In this document: in pieces, positions 23,648 to 35,469 of the stretch | Layout of the letters: each line of letters starts with the position of its first letter | How positions within the stretch are numbered: the first letter of the stretch is position 1 | Source of the DNA: Prunella strophiata | Taxonomy: Eukaryota > Chordata > Aves > Passeriformes > Prunellidae | Length of the DNA stretch: 64,000 nucleotides | Assembly: GCA_036583965.1 (NCBI GenBank) | Contig: JAZBQD010000030.1 | Coordinates: forward strand, 89,821,300-89,885,299 | Reading direction: 5' to 3' | Notes under the pieces: model-generated | What the model saw: only the letters and a program-made list of their open reading frames with translations | Databases searched by the model: none | What the model was told of the DNA's origin: nothing | Position numbers and translations under genes: made by a program

Positions 23648-26600
23648 ACTTAAATAATTTTTCAGCAGTAATATTTTCCTTATGATGATATGGTATTCTG
23701 ATATTGCGTTTCTGTGGAGCATACATTATACCTGTCCTGGTTGAGCCTTATTCAGTATTGCTGAATATTTTTTATAATATTGCTCAATTTTTACTTTTTT
23801 TTTTTTTTTTCTAGCACTACAAGTAGAAAATGGTGTCTATCTTATCTTCAGCTTGCGCTAATTTTTTTCTTCACATGCTGTGACTCTCTTTCTGCTAGAG
23901 CACTGATTTGTCATGGTAAATTATACACAGCTCAGTGTCATGTGGATTTCTGTGCTTTAAGTTGCATCCTGCACTATTTCCCTTAGTCTAGCACCTTCCA
24001 TAAAACACATTTCTTTCTTTTGCAGCTAAAAAAAAAAAAAAAAAGAGATGAATAAATAACCTTATTCCCTCAGGTGTTTGTTGTAAGCCCTACAGAAGTT
24101 TTTGCAAACTACTATTTATCCAGAGTAGGATATGCTGAGAGATACCACAAATCAGTTCTCAAAGAGAAGTGGGAATTTGAGGAGCACTGTTACAGTCTCT
24201 TTTTGACTCTCCACCCTGACCATATTTGTCAGTTGCTCTCTGAGTGTTTTGTGACATGACTGCTGTTATTTGATATGATTTATCTTGACTCTGGGCTGCT
24301 GGGGTGGCCTGATGCCACTAAAGCCTGGAGTGGTGGGACAGAGCTGCTCACAGGGCTGCTCTCTGCTGCCTTACGAGGGCTCTGCCTGTACCACACTGTG
24401 TAAAGGAGCCCATGTTGTGTTGAGCAAATGGAGAAAGAATCTTCTCATTCCCATTGAGAGGAAATTGCCTGAAGGGAAGTTTGCTGTTGGAGAAGGATGG
24501 ATGAGGCAGGAAATCATCTTGGTGTGGTTTTTCCATTAGAGTGTGGAAAATACCCTTTTTTGGCAGGTAAGTCAGCCTTTTGCCAGGCCAAGGGAGGAGC
24601 CAAGCCCATGTTTGCTGGTGCAGGTAGATGGTAAGAGAGGCTCTTGTGGTACTGGAGTGGCTCTGGGTATGATCCCAGAAGCTGTTGCTGACACCACTTC
24701 TTAAACCCTTGCTGCTCCTGGTCCTTTCCTGCCCTAACCTCAAACTAGGGGAGGCAAAGGGCATGGGGAATAGGAGGCTGTGTCCATCTCAAAAGAGATG
24801 AAGCTCCAGCCCCAGGAAAGCTGAGCTGCTGAAGAGAGAAGTGACAATCCTGCAGAGTTACACCAGCCCTTCACACCTCCCTCCACCTGTCCCCTGACTG
24901 CAAAACAGCCACTTCAAAGGACTATGTTCTACATGGAATAATTGAACAGGTGAGCTGAGGAAAATAACTTTTTGTGGACTTCCCAGTTCCAAATTATAAG
25001 TGCTGCCTTTTAACCAAGGAATTCTTGCAGTGACAGAGTGAGGAGCAGATAAATGCCAAGTAAATAGTATGTACATGTCACTAGTTTAGCACAGTAGGAC
25101 AGAACATGAAGTAGGAGCTGCATATCAAAAAGCTGTAGCACCATGACGAAAAGGCTCCTGATCTGCTTTAAAGTGAGGGCATTAGCTTTGGTCCTAACTC
25201 TCAGAAGGGGGTGCTATTACCTCATCTGATTTCTTTGTATTTTATAAGTACATCTATATGGTTTGCATGCATATGTATGTATGTATATGTAACACCACTG
25301 TAGTTTTAAAAGCAGGCAAAAACCCATATTTCACTTTGCCCACTGCTTTAGTGCATGGTTTTTGTGAAAAATTATCATAAAGTTGCTGGTTTTTTTGTTT
25401 TAATTACTAGTGCAGTATGCAAAAAAAATTCAGCAATATGGGGTCCTTTTGAAAAATATGGGAAACCTTGAAAATGGAAAACCAGTGGAACAAAAGGAAG
25501 AAATGAAAGAATAAAAGTGGTGTCTTTATTTTATATTGCACAGAAAAATGTACTTGTGCAAGGAGTGAGAACAACATATTCATACAAAGTATGTATGGTA
25601 AACACTGAGTTGAAATCAATGTATTTTACTATGCAAAAATATGATGGTTAAGATTATGAAATCAGATAATTTAAAAAGTCTGGATATTGTTGCAGTATTT
25701 TCACTAATTTTTATCCCTTGGTATGCATTGTTTGGACTTCAAAAATAGTCTGTTAATTTCTTATCTTGTATGGACATTTCTTTATTTAATTTACACCTCT
25801 AAATTAAAAAAAACAATAGTTGCATACATCTGTCTTGGACACACTGCTGATGAATGTGACTGACTTTCTTTTCTTCATGTCTTCTTGCCCCTGCTAACTC
25901 TTAGAGGCACATCACACTTCTTTCCTAGCAAGGCCTTGCTTTGGGAAATGCTACCTGGGTCTGTAGCCTCTCTCTCTTTGGGCAAGAAAGAGCTCAGGTA
26001 CTGAAGTATCTCAGTTAGACTGGGCACAGTAAGCAGTGAAAGCTGCACAAGCAAAGGATCCTGCTGAACCTGCAGGGTTTCCCCAGCACTGCTGGCATGC
26101 TCCCTGGTATTCCTGACCATCCAGGAGGGAAGCTGGCCACAACTGGGTTATGGTGTCCAGCTGCACCTTGGGAGAACAGCTGTGCCCTCGAGCTGCTGGT
26201 TTGCAGGGCTTTGAACTCTTACATGGCCAGGTCACCACCCTGACTTGGAGGCCAAAATACAGCCTTGGCATTAAATGATAATAATTAAATGCCATAACCT
26301 GGGACTCTGCAATTAGCAGCAGGATTTCTGTTTGTTTGGGATTATGGCCATAGTCATGTTCTGGGTTTAATGGGTGAGCATAGGTCCTCCTAATCATTCT
26401 ACAGTGTGGAGCATCACTTCCCCAGACTTCCTGCAAAACCCAACCATTGGCTTCAGTGGGTGCTTAGAAAAGAAAAATTTTCAGGATGGTTCCTATTTTG
26501 CATAGAGAACTCCTTTGGCAAATATTTGGCTAGTGTCTCTGAAATACTGTAAAAACAAAATTCTCATTGTCCTGAGGATTGTACCTTCAAGGTTTCTTCT

Positions 26601-29600
26601 GCCCTATCATCTCCATTGTGGTAATGTCATGGAAATGATTACATAGAAAGAGGTGTAAGCATAGAGTTAAAATGACATCAAGACAATAACCTTGCCTGGT
26701 ATTCCTCACTGATCCAGAGATCACAGCTGGGATTTGGATGCAGAAGAAATTGAATGCGGAGCTTCAGAAGAACAATAGCAGCTTCTTGTAAATATTTCCC
26801 AAATCTCAGTTTTGTAACTCTATGAATTGTTTATCCTCAACCAGGAATAAGATCCCAATTGTAGATATCTACTTTAGGGTGAGATGCCTCTGGATTTGCA
26901 CATATACTTTCAATATGATAAGAGAAACTCTTATTTTAATTCCAGATAGATTAATTTTAAATGCTAAAACAGATGAATTCTACTGCACCCAAGACCTCTG
27001 TGAAGAGTCTGGCAAGTTTCAAGTTTAAAAAGCATCTTAGTTGGGTCTCAAATAGCTGGCCAATGTGACATTGACCACTCCATACCTTCATGCCTGGGAT
27101 TCTGGCCATCTCTAAAAATGCACAGGATGAACATGAAATCACCTTCTCCAAGGACAAAGTGTCTAGAGAGTGTCAAAGGTGGGTTTCACTTCACAACTTC
27201 CTCAAATTTCTCCCTGTGGAGGAGGTGGAGTTTTAAGGAGCTGAGTAAAGGCTGTTGTGCATTTAGAATGGTTGCAGGAAGACTGACAAGGAATGAAGAG
27301 TAACTGTTCAGTTTGAGAGACTTATTTTACTTTGTGTATATATACATTTATTTTGAAATACTGTGACCATATTTTTCAGGGTCTAACTTAAAAAATCATC
27401 CTGTGGTACCTGTAACAATCTCATCTGGAATTGTCCAGTATTAAGATTTATATGTTTAGTTCTAGACTACAATGATCTTATTTGCACTTTGTTAACAACT
27501 TCTAAATACAGAATTTTAAATGCTTTGGTATAATTTTAGAAATGTGCTGGTTTGTTGTCTGAAAGCATCACTCCATCTTGAATAACAGTCATCCATGGGA
27601 GGAGTTTTAGGGCTGTATGTGCTGGATGTTTCAAGCTTCTCCAGGCACTGCTGGCTGGATAGTCATCATCCTTGGAGCACAGCATGTGCTCCTCTGCCTT
27701 GTGCTTTGTGCTGTGATGTGAAATCTCACTTTCTGTTCTCATGTTTGGGAACTAAACCTTTGCTCCTGAACCCAGGACCTGGCTGAAGATAAGCCCTGCT
27801 CTTACCCTGCACAGACACAGGGATGAAGGGCCCCCAGGGATGCTGGGCCAGGCCATGCCTCTAGAAGAGCAGACCTGTGCAGTGTTTCTTGCTGGGGAAG
27901 TTGCAGTTTATACTTGTGTGGTACAAAAAACATGAGGTGCAGTCATCTATGCATGTATGAATGGCAACCTTCTCCTGTTTGATTATCAAGGTACTAGCAA
28001 GCAGGGTTTATGCTGATGAGATATAGTCAATTAATAAAGAGGATATGATAAAATCAATGTGAAGCAGAATATGCAGTCTGCCTTTTGGTAATGGCAGCAC
28101 AGTGCACAGTAGTTGCTTGACTTGCACACATCACCACTAACAGCATTGAAGGATACAGGAAGAAAACCTTTCTGGAGGCTCAGACTGCTTCGGTGGGTGT
28201 CAGGAAAAGTGGATGAGTCCATGTTGGAAAGGACTGACACAAACCACCTTGTGTGTGCTATGTGATGATGCCTTCTTATAGCTTTTGTCACTTCTTGTAG
28301 TTATGCTGTAAGAATTCTTGGGTGTAATCACCTTGGTGTTCTGCTACAGGCCACAAAACTCAGTGCATAAACCCAGCACAGCATCTGTTTTCAGCTGCAC
28401 CACCTATTTGTCCTTCTCTTCTTGCAGGCTCCAGCTGCAACTCACATTGTTGTGTGCATGTATCACATATCAGATGGGAAAATCAGGCTTCATGTCTGAC
28501 ACTTCTTTGCAGCAGGGCTGAGCTCTCCAGTATCCTCTGATAAGATTGTGCTATAGAACAGTCCATGAAACGCAGTGTAAAGTGATTTCAGATACCTTCC
28601 AGCATTTTACCAGCACATAAATAGTTAGCTGCCATTGGAAATCTTAAGCTACAGACAATGGGAGATGGTAACCTCTTGTGCACAGGATTTAAAACTATAG
28701 GATCATTGACCTTGAATTGTGCATGTAGCCTGGGAAATCTAGAGTTAAGCAGCTTGCAAAGCCATAAAAGCCAGCCACCAGTCTGAAGAATAGAAGCCTT
28801 CTTCTAGTTTTCCTGCTGATATTCACTGTTGTTTCAATCAAAGTACAGGTAGTACTTGAAGAATGACAGATCTTGTGAGCTTTATATACCAGTAAAATGA
28901 GATTGTGCTTCATGACCGTACTGCATTTGACTTTTACATTAGAGAATATGATTCAGGAATTCATTTGAAAATCCACAAAAATATAAATTAAAATATTTTT
29001 TATTGCAATTGCTCATTTCTCATTAATTGCACATCATAACTGACTCACAGGAAAGTAAGAATCATAATGAAGAAAATCAGAAATAAAAAGGGACTCACAA
29101 TCTTAAATGTGTATCAGTACTGAAAAAATTACGAAAAATATAATGAAAAGCATAGAAAACTATATTTTTCTTACCAGCTTTATTCTTATAATATCACATT
29201 TTAAAAATACAATTTTAGAAAAAAAAATGAACTATAGCTTTTTGCAGTGATAGGCGACAGGTCAGAAAAGCGTTTCAGAATAATTTTACACCTTTTAACC
29301 TTAAAAAATACTTTGCTGACAATTGAGAAAGGGCCTTAAAAGAAGCGCTGATAGGCATTCTCACAGCAGGGTTGCCATGTCCCATCACATAGCAGAGGGT
29401 TTCTGCATAATGTATCCTGTAATAAGAAGTGTACTGCAAATCACCGGGCTTGAGTAGCAGTTTTAAGAAAGTAATCCTTGGCATGAGCTGCTATTAGTGA
29501 TGACACTGAAAGTTTGTTACGTAAAACTCTTCAGAAGACACAAAGAAGGTAAACTGTTTAAAATTTTGATTCGAGCCTTGAAAGAACTACTTTATCATAG

Positions 29601-32600
29601 AAATTTATCTGCATTTAAATATATATTTAGTGTGCTCAGTTTTTTTTTTTTTTTCATTTTTGCTTATGCTTGGACAGACTCGTTAAATGGAAACTGCAGA
29701 GTTTTGTTAAATGAATGTCACTTTTCTCTCATTCCATGCCACAAATGGTAATTGTTCCAAAAGCATTCTTAATAATTACTGGTGTTAATTATGAATGTTA
29801 ATACAGTCAATGATCACTCAGAGCCCCCATGTTGCAAACCCTTTATAAATGAAGTAAAAACTAAAAAAAGGAAAAAAAAAATTTAAGAATTCCAGTGTAA
29901 CAAAGACTAAATCAGTCCATCAAAGCACAGCAAGCTATATTCATGTTTTAATGGCTAGACTAATCAAAATGGGATATGAATCTACAAGAAACCTTCTTGT
30001 TGAAATTAATTTTGTATTTGTCTGGAAATGTAAATAAAAGAAAACGTGAAGGGGCCATTTCCAGGCAAGTTCTTTTCAGTGTTAATGATGCAAATCAGTG
30101 AAGTTTCTCAGTCCCTGGGGAATCTTTTTGTCTTTCTCATTTCCATAAGAATGATTTTTAGGTGATTAAAATAAAAATCTAAGGAAAAAATAATTCTTTA
30201 TACTTTTCTCACAATACAGTTTAGTTGATATCTGAAAAAAAAAAAAAAAAACCCACCAACTAGCTGGAATTGACTATAGAACTATAATAAACCTTCCTAG
30301 GAGAGTATTGGTCACAAAATGTTTTTGTATTTCTAATGGAGACATTTTTTGTTGTCTTTAGAAGTATTTGATAGAAGTTGCAGTCATTTGAAAGCTTGAT
30401 GTTTCAATGTAACTCCAGAATTTTCTCAGCAGCTAGTAAGGGGTAATGAAACGTTTTATTGTGTTGTTTTCTAAGTGAGCAGTATGAGAAACAGGCAGAG
30501 ACATCATAATTAAAATTTTGGCTTTCTATATTTTTGGCAAATATTTTTTTCAGAGCTAGATTCTTCCTGAAGATCAAGGACTGTATTGATAGTGAAATAC
30601 TAGAGAAGCATTGATCATTTTAATCTGCTTTTAATCCCATCCTTCCTCCAGAAAGAAACTACCTGTAGTGATTCAATAAAAAGCTGCTATTAAGCCGTGG
30701 CTTTGCTGTAAGGAAAGATACAACCCACAGTGGTCAGGACTGGCTTTACTTTCCCACTTTTTCCATTGAAAGGGAAATAGCAAAAGTGGAGATTATCATA
30801 GTCCATGATAACCCCATGTCCAGCACAGATAACACCTCTCTCCCTCCCATGGCAGTGTGTAGGGGAAGGAGTAAATAGTGCCCAGCTATCCTGACCCACT
30901 CTGCACAGAGAGAGAGTGGCGATGTCCCAGGCTCTGCTGGCACACCCAGGAACATGTGTGTGCACAAAACCATGTGTGTGCACACCTCCTTGTGCAACAG
31001 GGCAGTGACAGCCTGCAGGCAACACGGGGGAGCACCGGCCCTGCTGATGCCTCCCCGCAGGCAGCACAGCTCTCCCTCATGCTGGCAGGAGAGGGCAGGT
31101 GGCAGGAAGTAACCCTGGAGGGAGCTCAGAGCAGGAAGCTGCTGCTGGGCTGCACATCCAGGAGCTGAGAGATGGCAGGAGAGAAATAATATGTTCTTAT
31201 TTCCAGGCAGTGCTCGGCCAAAATGTGTGTCCTCAAAGTTCATGAGTTGTTAGAAATTGCCCAGGCCCAAGCAAAGAGGCAAGGCAGAGTCTTTGGTGTG
31301 CACAGACAGGGTCTCCAGTGAGAGAAGAGCAGGGATGCAGGAAGCTGCTTTGGCACAGGCAGGGATCCCCACTGTGGATTCAGGGCTGCATGAGGAGGCT
31401 GCAGGCAGGACACACACCAAGGAACCAAATCTCTGTGCTAGCCCCAACCAATGCACTCTTGGAAAGGGAGAGTGAACAGGGAGCTGCAGCCCTCCAGGAA
31501 ATTCACATAGAAATGGAGTTGGAGATTACTGTCAATTGGGACTGGATTGCCTCCCACTGGGTTTCCTCTTCAGCTGCTAATGAGCCACCAAGGAGAATCA
31601 AGTTGTTCCCAGGACTGCTTGGGTCTTGGGTTTGGGTTGTGGAGGAATGAACAGAACTCTTGGGCTGGATACAGATGGTACAGGGGACAGCTGTTCAGGG
31701 AAAATACACTGGTGTCTGATGCCTCTGTGGTTCTGGGAGGTGATTTCCTTCTTAATTGCTCTCCATAGCTCCTGGCTGAACACTTCCTCTCCTGCTCCAG
31801 GTTTCCTCAGCCCTGAAGGGGATCTCCCCCAGCTCCAAAGGGGGGTACTTATGAAATGTTCCTGGCTGTGGTGAAGGCAGAGGATGTTCAAGCTCCATTA
31901 TTCAACAGTACTCAAGAGCCACAAAACCTGAAATGGGGTCTAAAATCTTAAAATGAACAAAACCAGAACTAATTTTTTATAATGCTTTTTAAACAAGCAG
32001 CACTTGGACAGTATGTTTTGATGTTGACTTATTGTTTGCTATCTGATGGTAATATTAGAAAGGTGACTGTTTTCAAGCTTTTCTCCAGACTCTAAGGACA
32101 TATATTTTCTTGTTTCCTTAGTGTGGAGAGAATACGAAAGCCCAGACTTTAAGAAGAAATACACTATATTTCATGAAATCATGATTTATGACAACACCAC
32201 CACTCCAAAGTTTAATGCTGCTCTTCCTCCTTCTGTTTGGGTGAGTCAAGGAGCAAATGACAGGAAAGGTCTTTGAAGTCTTTAAGGGAAGAAGCTCCTT
32301 TCCATCTGCCACTCCTCCTCACAGTGGGATCCTGAGCCTTATGCCTTCGCCTCTACATCCTCACAGACCCCTAATGAGCCCACACTACTTGCCATAACCA
32401 GCAAGGTGAGAGGGAGGGTCAGAGTGAAGTGCTCCTCAAGGCAGCTTCTCTCCTGACTAGCCCTGGAGTCAGCCCTGCCTGCCCTATGCACAATCCTTTG
32501 CTCACCTCCCTCATCATGGGAGGCTAAAACATTTCTTCTAAAAAAAAAAAAAATACACACCATTTTAAATGTAGGACATGGCTTTATATAATCCTTTACA

Positions 32601-35029
32601 GACACCTACTGTCCAGTGTAGTTTTCCTGAGGTTTATGAGGGTCTGGTCCCACCCCTTTGTGGAAAGATGTTTTCCTCTATTCCCAGAGTGTGCTTGCTG
32701 CCTGGCTAGGAGCTTGCTTGCTGGAGCATTGCCACAGAACATCCAGTCATTTGCTTTCAGTGGCATGCCAAAGAGAAAGAACATGACCCTGTAGCCTAAG
32801 GACTGAGTGCAGATACTTGGGATTTTCTTATGTTCCAAAGAAAGGTCTGAGAGGTAAAATCAGCCTTGTTCCCAGCTTTCCTTCTGAGCACATGCAAATG
32901 TATAGAGATTGGGTAACCCTTCAGTGAGGTGTGAGTTTGATTTCTCAAAGATTGCACCTAAATCTGTGATTTCCTAAGGAAGTAGAAGAGCACTGTGGAT
33001 ACTGGACAGAGACTGGTGCTACATATTACAGGGATCCTGGTCTGGCACATCAGGTAAAGCAACTTGCTCAGCTTGCTAAGACCTTTGCTAGTTGCAATCT
33101 AAACTCTTCTTGGCTGGGCTTGGAGGGTGTTATCTGGCAGGGGATGTTGCTGGTAGCTTGTGAGATTCCCATTTGGGCCTGGCTGTGCCTGTTGCCAAGC
33201 GACACTGTGCAATGTGCATCCTGCAGCCAGTTAGGTGCAACTCCAACGTGCTCTCCTCTTTGTCCTCAAAATGTGGCGTTATGGATCGCAGCCTTCTGGA
33301 TGCCAGGCAAGGGATGAGCCTGTTCTGGGCAATAGGTCCAGCAGACCTGCAGAAAGTGTAACTGGATGCTACACAGCTGACATGAACTGGTGTAGAAATG
33401 CTGTCAGCTCATCCAGTCACAAACCTGTTTGAGGCTGTGCCATCTGCACGCTCCGCTGGCTGCTCCCAGCCGTGCCCGCTGCAGCTCAGGGGCTGGAGAC
33501 AGGACTGCTGCTCCTGAAGCCTCAGAGCTGCTCCTTCCCCTTGGCAGTGACTTCCTGCACAGTCCTGTGGTGTGAGCTGGGACTAAACAGGGTGATGTCA
33601 AGCTGGGGTGAGCTTTGCAGTCAGGATGCAGGTTGTGGGAGCACACTGTTGCTCAAGAGATGAAGAGGCTCATGGTGTCTGCCCTGTCCCTTCCCTGGGC
33701 CTTTCATTCATTTATTTGTGCTAGTTTTACAGGGAATATCCCTGCATCTTTAACAGGTTTTTTTGTCTAGTGAGCCATAGAAAAGGCAGAATGAGGTCCT
33801 ATAAGAAAAGAGATCTGGCTGTAATGCATACTTTTCTTCCCTTAACTTCTTCTTCCAAGACTGGATCAAAAATTTGCTTGTGAATCCCAGGAGAATCTGC
33901 AAAGTTAAAGGAGGAGTTGTTTTCCAGACCACTCCCCTTGGAACAGAAAAACAAGTGGCATCTTTTAGAGCAAAATGGAAGAATCCTGCAAACACTAATA
34001 TTTCCCTGGGGCTAGAGAGACTCCAAGCAGGAATTACAATTATGAATTTAGACATCTTAAAATGCCTTTATTCTGTTTCAGGGGCCTAAATCCCACCTGA
34101 CTCTGTTGGGGTGTGTTAAGGACCCACTTGAGGAGAACTTCAAGGCATGGAGATAGTGAATTCTTACCAGAATTTATAATATCACAAGAATGAAATTGAA
34201 ATTGCTCACCCAGTGAAATGGTTTTTAGTGATTCCTCTTATGGTGTTGGGAAGATCCTCTGCAAGTTTTCTGGAACCATCCTTTCTGGATGTGTCCTGCA
34301 CACGTTATATCCCTCAGAGAAGTGGTGTTAGATGGGATAGCTCTGGTGCAGGTGCAGCAGAAGAGACTTAAAAGTGTTAGAAAAGTATGTTTGGAAGTGT
34401 GAGCTTTCGTCACTAAGAGGGTAAATCAGTCAGGATAACGAATCCTGTCACAATTAATTAATTAGTGCATTCATTGGGAAGGACTATGAAAAGTCTAGCT
34501 ACTTATCCTAGAAGACAGGCTGAAGCCAACACTAAATTTGCATTTCAGTAAGGATAAAATACATCCCAGAGGACGTGAGCAGGAAGACCAGTCTGTTTCA
34601 CATTTGCAGAAAAGTGTAGCTCTGCTGCTGTCCCTACTGCTCTCAGGTATTCCCCAAAGGAGGAATTCTCAACAAGAAGCTCCTGTTGTTTGTGTTTGTC
34701 TCCAATATTGCCCTACCACAGTTTTTCATGGAGGAGACTGGAAATGCATCATACATTTGCAAAGGTTCTAATAAGAAGTTTTGATGTACTTCCCAAGGCA
34801 AAATGTAGACACTGAATAAGCTGAGTTTATGGTAGGGATGGTTTTGTTCTTAAAACTCCAAAGAAATCTTCCTGCATTTTACTGATGCATTTCACTTTGG
34901 CTTTTTTGTCACGGAGAGTGGCATCTCAAACGGCACAGCCCAACTCCTAGGAAATTCACCCACCTCCCAGGCTTAAAATCCACGCTTGCCTTAGGTCCAC
35001 AGCTTATGAAAAAGTTGTCCTGGGAAAGA
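23648..35029. other. Long noncoding interval, no gene seen
   Basis: More than 11 kb lacks any gene or transposon I can identify. Simple sequence includes 16 T at 23795-23810, 17 A at 24028-24044, a short (GTAT)n patch near 25262-25290, and 17 A at 30235-30251. The segment 29240-29640 stands out for retained CpGs in AT-rich sequence. ORFs up to 165 codons (30746-31243, minus) overlap others in several frames and are treated as chance. Confidence 0.55.
29240..29640. other. Candidate conserved noncoding element
   Basis: In otherwise CpG-poor, AT-rich DNA this stretch keeps several isolated CpGs: 'ataggcgacagg' near 29251, 'aaagcgtttc' near 29268, 'agaagcgctg' near 29342, 'tcaccggg' near 29442, 'ttacgtaa' near 29518 and 'gattcgag' near 29568. 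It contains no transposon. Retained CpGs in such a context often mark purifying selection or lack of germline methylation, but no alignment was possible here. Confidence 0.27.
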
Positions 35030-35077
35030 TGTCTCCCTCCCCTCCTCCTCCTCCACCCTGCAGCAGGACCCATTGTC

Positions 35078-35315
35078 TGCCGGCGGCAAGGCATAAAGGA
35101 GTTAACGAAGGAGCCGGCAAGGAGGTATGACGGGGTGATGTCAGAATATTTCCAGGGAAAGAATGTGTCGGGGGGCGCTGGCCGGGCTGGGGCTGGGGCT
35201 GGCGGCCCCCGGCCCCACCCCGACATTCTTCTTGTCCGGTTCCCACAGGCGGAGAGTGGCACGGGGGGTCAGAGTGGACGAGCACAAAGAGAGACCCCCT
35301 GCTGCCGGGGCCATC
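35078..35315. promoter_or_regulatory. Orphan CpG island (promoter or enhancer candidate)
   Basis: I count 17 CpG dinucleotides between 35081 and 35330, a density found nowhere else in the window. The sequence is strongly GC-rich, especially 35165-35222. The observed-to-expected CpG ratio is roughly 0.7 from hand counts, which would satisfy usual island criteria, although the segment is short. It is not part of a recognisable repeat. It could be an unannotated promoter, an alternative first exon or an orphan island acting as an enhancer. No convincing start codon, splice donor or TATA box decides between these. ORFs of 108 to 123 codons here result from the scarcity of stop codons in GC-rich DNA. 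Confidence 0.5.
35159..35230. repeat. Imperfect inverted repeat within the CpG island
   Basis: The left arm AAGAATGTGTCGGGG (35159-35173) pairs with the right arm CCCCGACATTCTT (35218-35230), leaving a 2-nt bulge (GT) on the left. The loop of about 44 nt is very G-rich and contains a triple GGGGCT-type repeat (35188-35202). The arms end in AT-rich hexamers, so the pairing is not only a product of GC richness. Confidence 0.6.
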
Positions 35316-35435
35316 GTGCTGGGCTGTCACTGCTACTAATTCATGACTTCACCTTTAATCTCACTGATCCATTATAGGTTAAAAAGAGACCCATTTTACA
35401 GCTGACAAGATTGAAGGGAGCGCAACCCAGGAACT

Positions 35436-35461
35436 GGGGGGGCGGGGGGGTGGGCATGGGG
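35436..35461 (+). other. Potential G-quadruplex tract
   Basis: The plus strand has runs of 7 G, 7 G, 3 G and 4 G separated by C, T and CAT. Four runs of three or more G with short loops meet the standard motif for an intramolecular G-quadruplex. It lies about 120 bp beyond the CpG island. Confidence 0.75.
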
Positions 35462-35469
35462 TCGGAAAA

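Noticed and set aside
32101..32200. Polypyrimidine-AG at about 32120 as an exon start
   Set aside because: The downstream frame shows no recognisable protein and no clear donor.
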